A stretch of DNA of 64,000 nucleotides from Mucilaginibacter gracilis (GTDB lineage: Bacteria; Bacteroidota; Bacteroidia; Sphingobacteriales; Sphingobacteriaceae). Under the pieces are notes generated by a model. It saw nothing but the letters and a program-made list of their open reading frames with translations. It did not search any database and was not told the origin of the DNA. Shown piece after piece: positions 63,419 to 64,000 of the stretch (position 1 is the first letter of the stretch; the number at the start of each line of letters is the position of its first letter). The position numbers and the translations under genes are program-made. The stretch lies in NCBI RefSeq assembly GCF_003633615.1, contig NZ_RBKU01000001.1, positions 4,092,001-4,156,000 of the forward strand, given 5' to 3'.

Positions 63419-63420
63419 AC

Positions 63421-64000
63421 TTAGTCTGGCAGTACCAAAAGTGGTAAGGCGCGCTTTTCTAACATTTTAGTGCTGTTATCGGGTAATGGCATGCCGTATA
63501 AGGTGTGTTCGTGGTGTATCATCACGGTAAGGTCGGCATTTACAGCTACGGCAAACCTTTCCAACTGTTCGCTTACATTGCCGTTTGGTAATTGTTTAAA
63601 GGTAACGTTAGGATATTCAAATATGTTTTGAAACAAATCCAGGCATTGCACATGGTTAAATTTTTCGTCGCTTCCAATATGAGTGATAATGATGTCCGAT
63701 TCATCAACTTTTGCCAGGTCAACCAAAAAGGCAACAGCCTTGGGGTAAGCTTTCTTTAAATCGGTCGAAAATACAATCGTCCTCATCTCTTCAAAAAAAG
63801 CCGTATAAGGAACAAACAGCACCGGGCATTTTACGCGAGTTATTATCGCATTGGTTTCCCCAAAAACCATGTGTGCAAGGTTGCCGTCGCTTTTGGCACC
63901 CATAACCACAAGGTCAATATTGCGTGTAGCTATCAAGTCATTAACGTTAGCGGCCAGTTCGCCAAAATCACTCAGTACCTCAATATGTGGTTTAAAATTA
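63421..64000 (-). CDS. Universal stress protein, 3' part (runs off the window)
   Basis: The frame is open past base 64000, so the true start lies outside; the TTG at 63936 is internal. Visible are MGAKSDGNLAHMVFGETNAIITRVKCPVLFVP, which closes one UspA domain with its G-x2-G-type ATP site, and a second domain ending LEKRALPLLVLPD, a normal family C-terminus. The stop lies two bases from the end of the IS1182 element, so the insertion just missed the coding region but probably replaced the native terminator. Confidence 0.85.
   Translation of the reverse strand, partial: NFKPHIEVLSDFGELAANVNDLIATRNIDLVVMGAKSDGNLAHMVFGETNAIITRVKCPVLFVPYTAFFEEMRTIVFSTDLKKAYPKAVAFLVDLAKVDESDIIITHIGSDEKFNHVQCLDLFQNIFEYPNVTFKQLPNGNVSEQLERFAVAVNADLTVMIHHEHTLYGMPLPDNSTKMLEKRALPLLVLPD

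Noticed and set aside
61644..63426. Target-site duplication around the IS
   Set aside because: The flanking bases on the two sides do not match over four or more positions, so I do not claim one.
1..64000. CRISPR arrays, tRNA/rRNA genes, prophage or toxin-antitoxin modules
   Set aside because: I saw no regularly spaced repeats, no cloverleaf-like sequences and no phage or toxin-antitoxin protein signatures.

Overview
The window looks like chromosome of a Bacteroidota bacterium, most likely a Sphingobacteriaceae relative such as Mucilaginibacter or Pedobacter (genus inferred from gene content only). Supporting signs are a SusC/SusD/SusE outer-membrane system with a SusR-like regulator, a fused CcoN-CcoO oxidase subunit, promoter elements of the TAnnTTTG type, moderate to low GC and very long AT-rich perfect-stem terminators.

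Layout. 1-11592 is a surface-glycan or lipid-modification block: glycosyltransferases, an O-antigen-ligase-like membrane protein, a nucleotidyltransferase, two cobalamin-type radical SAM enzymes, two methyltransferases and an amidohydrolase. 11621-17825 holds a small outer-membrane barrel protein, a bestrophin/beta-carbonic-anhydrase operon with a divergent TetR regulator and a shared dyad, a LytS/LytTR two-component pair and a secreted protein of unknown role. 18303-35142 is an alpha-glucan (starch/maltodextrin) utilisation locus: SusR-like regulator, SusC, SusD, SusE, GH31, periplasmic GH13, MFS sugar transporter, lipoprotein GH13, and a GH53 galactanase at the end. 35398-40387 carries envelope and transport genes (AI-2E family, BamA/TamA-like barrel, AsmA-like).

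40649-60963 is the most interesting part. It is a microaerobic island: a FixL-type heme-PAS histidine kinase, a response regulator whose receiver is fused directly to a CRP/FNR DNA-binding module, oxygen-independent HemN, and the whole cbb3 oxidase set (ccoI, ccoS, ccoNO, ccoQ, ccoP, ccoG, ccoH and a SafE-like membrane protein). Six copies of one 14-bp palindrome, TGAYN4RTCA in its core, lie in the upstream regions. In five promoter regions they sit at one of two exact distances (51.5 or 29.5 bp from the dyad centre) from a candidate -7 element, and in the sixth the palindrome overlaps the kinase promoter itself. This reads as a FixL-FixJ-FixK cascade compressed into two proteins, with negative autoregulation. 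The predicted targets include three poorly described genes: a 595-residue cysteine-rich protein, a 114-residue membrane protein and a D-lactate-dehydrogenase-like half protein with a cysteine tail.

60998-64000 has a small coiled-coil protein, a complete IS1182-family insertion sequence with terminator-like hairpins at both ends, and the 3' part of a universal stress protein gene running off the window. I saw no tRNA, rRNA, CRISPR array or prophage.
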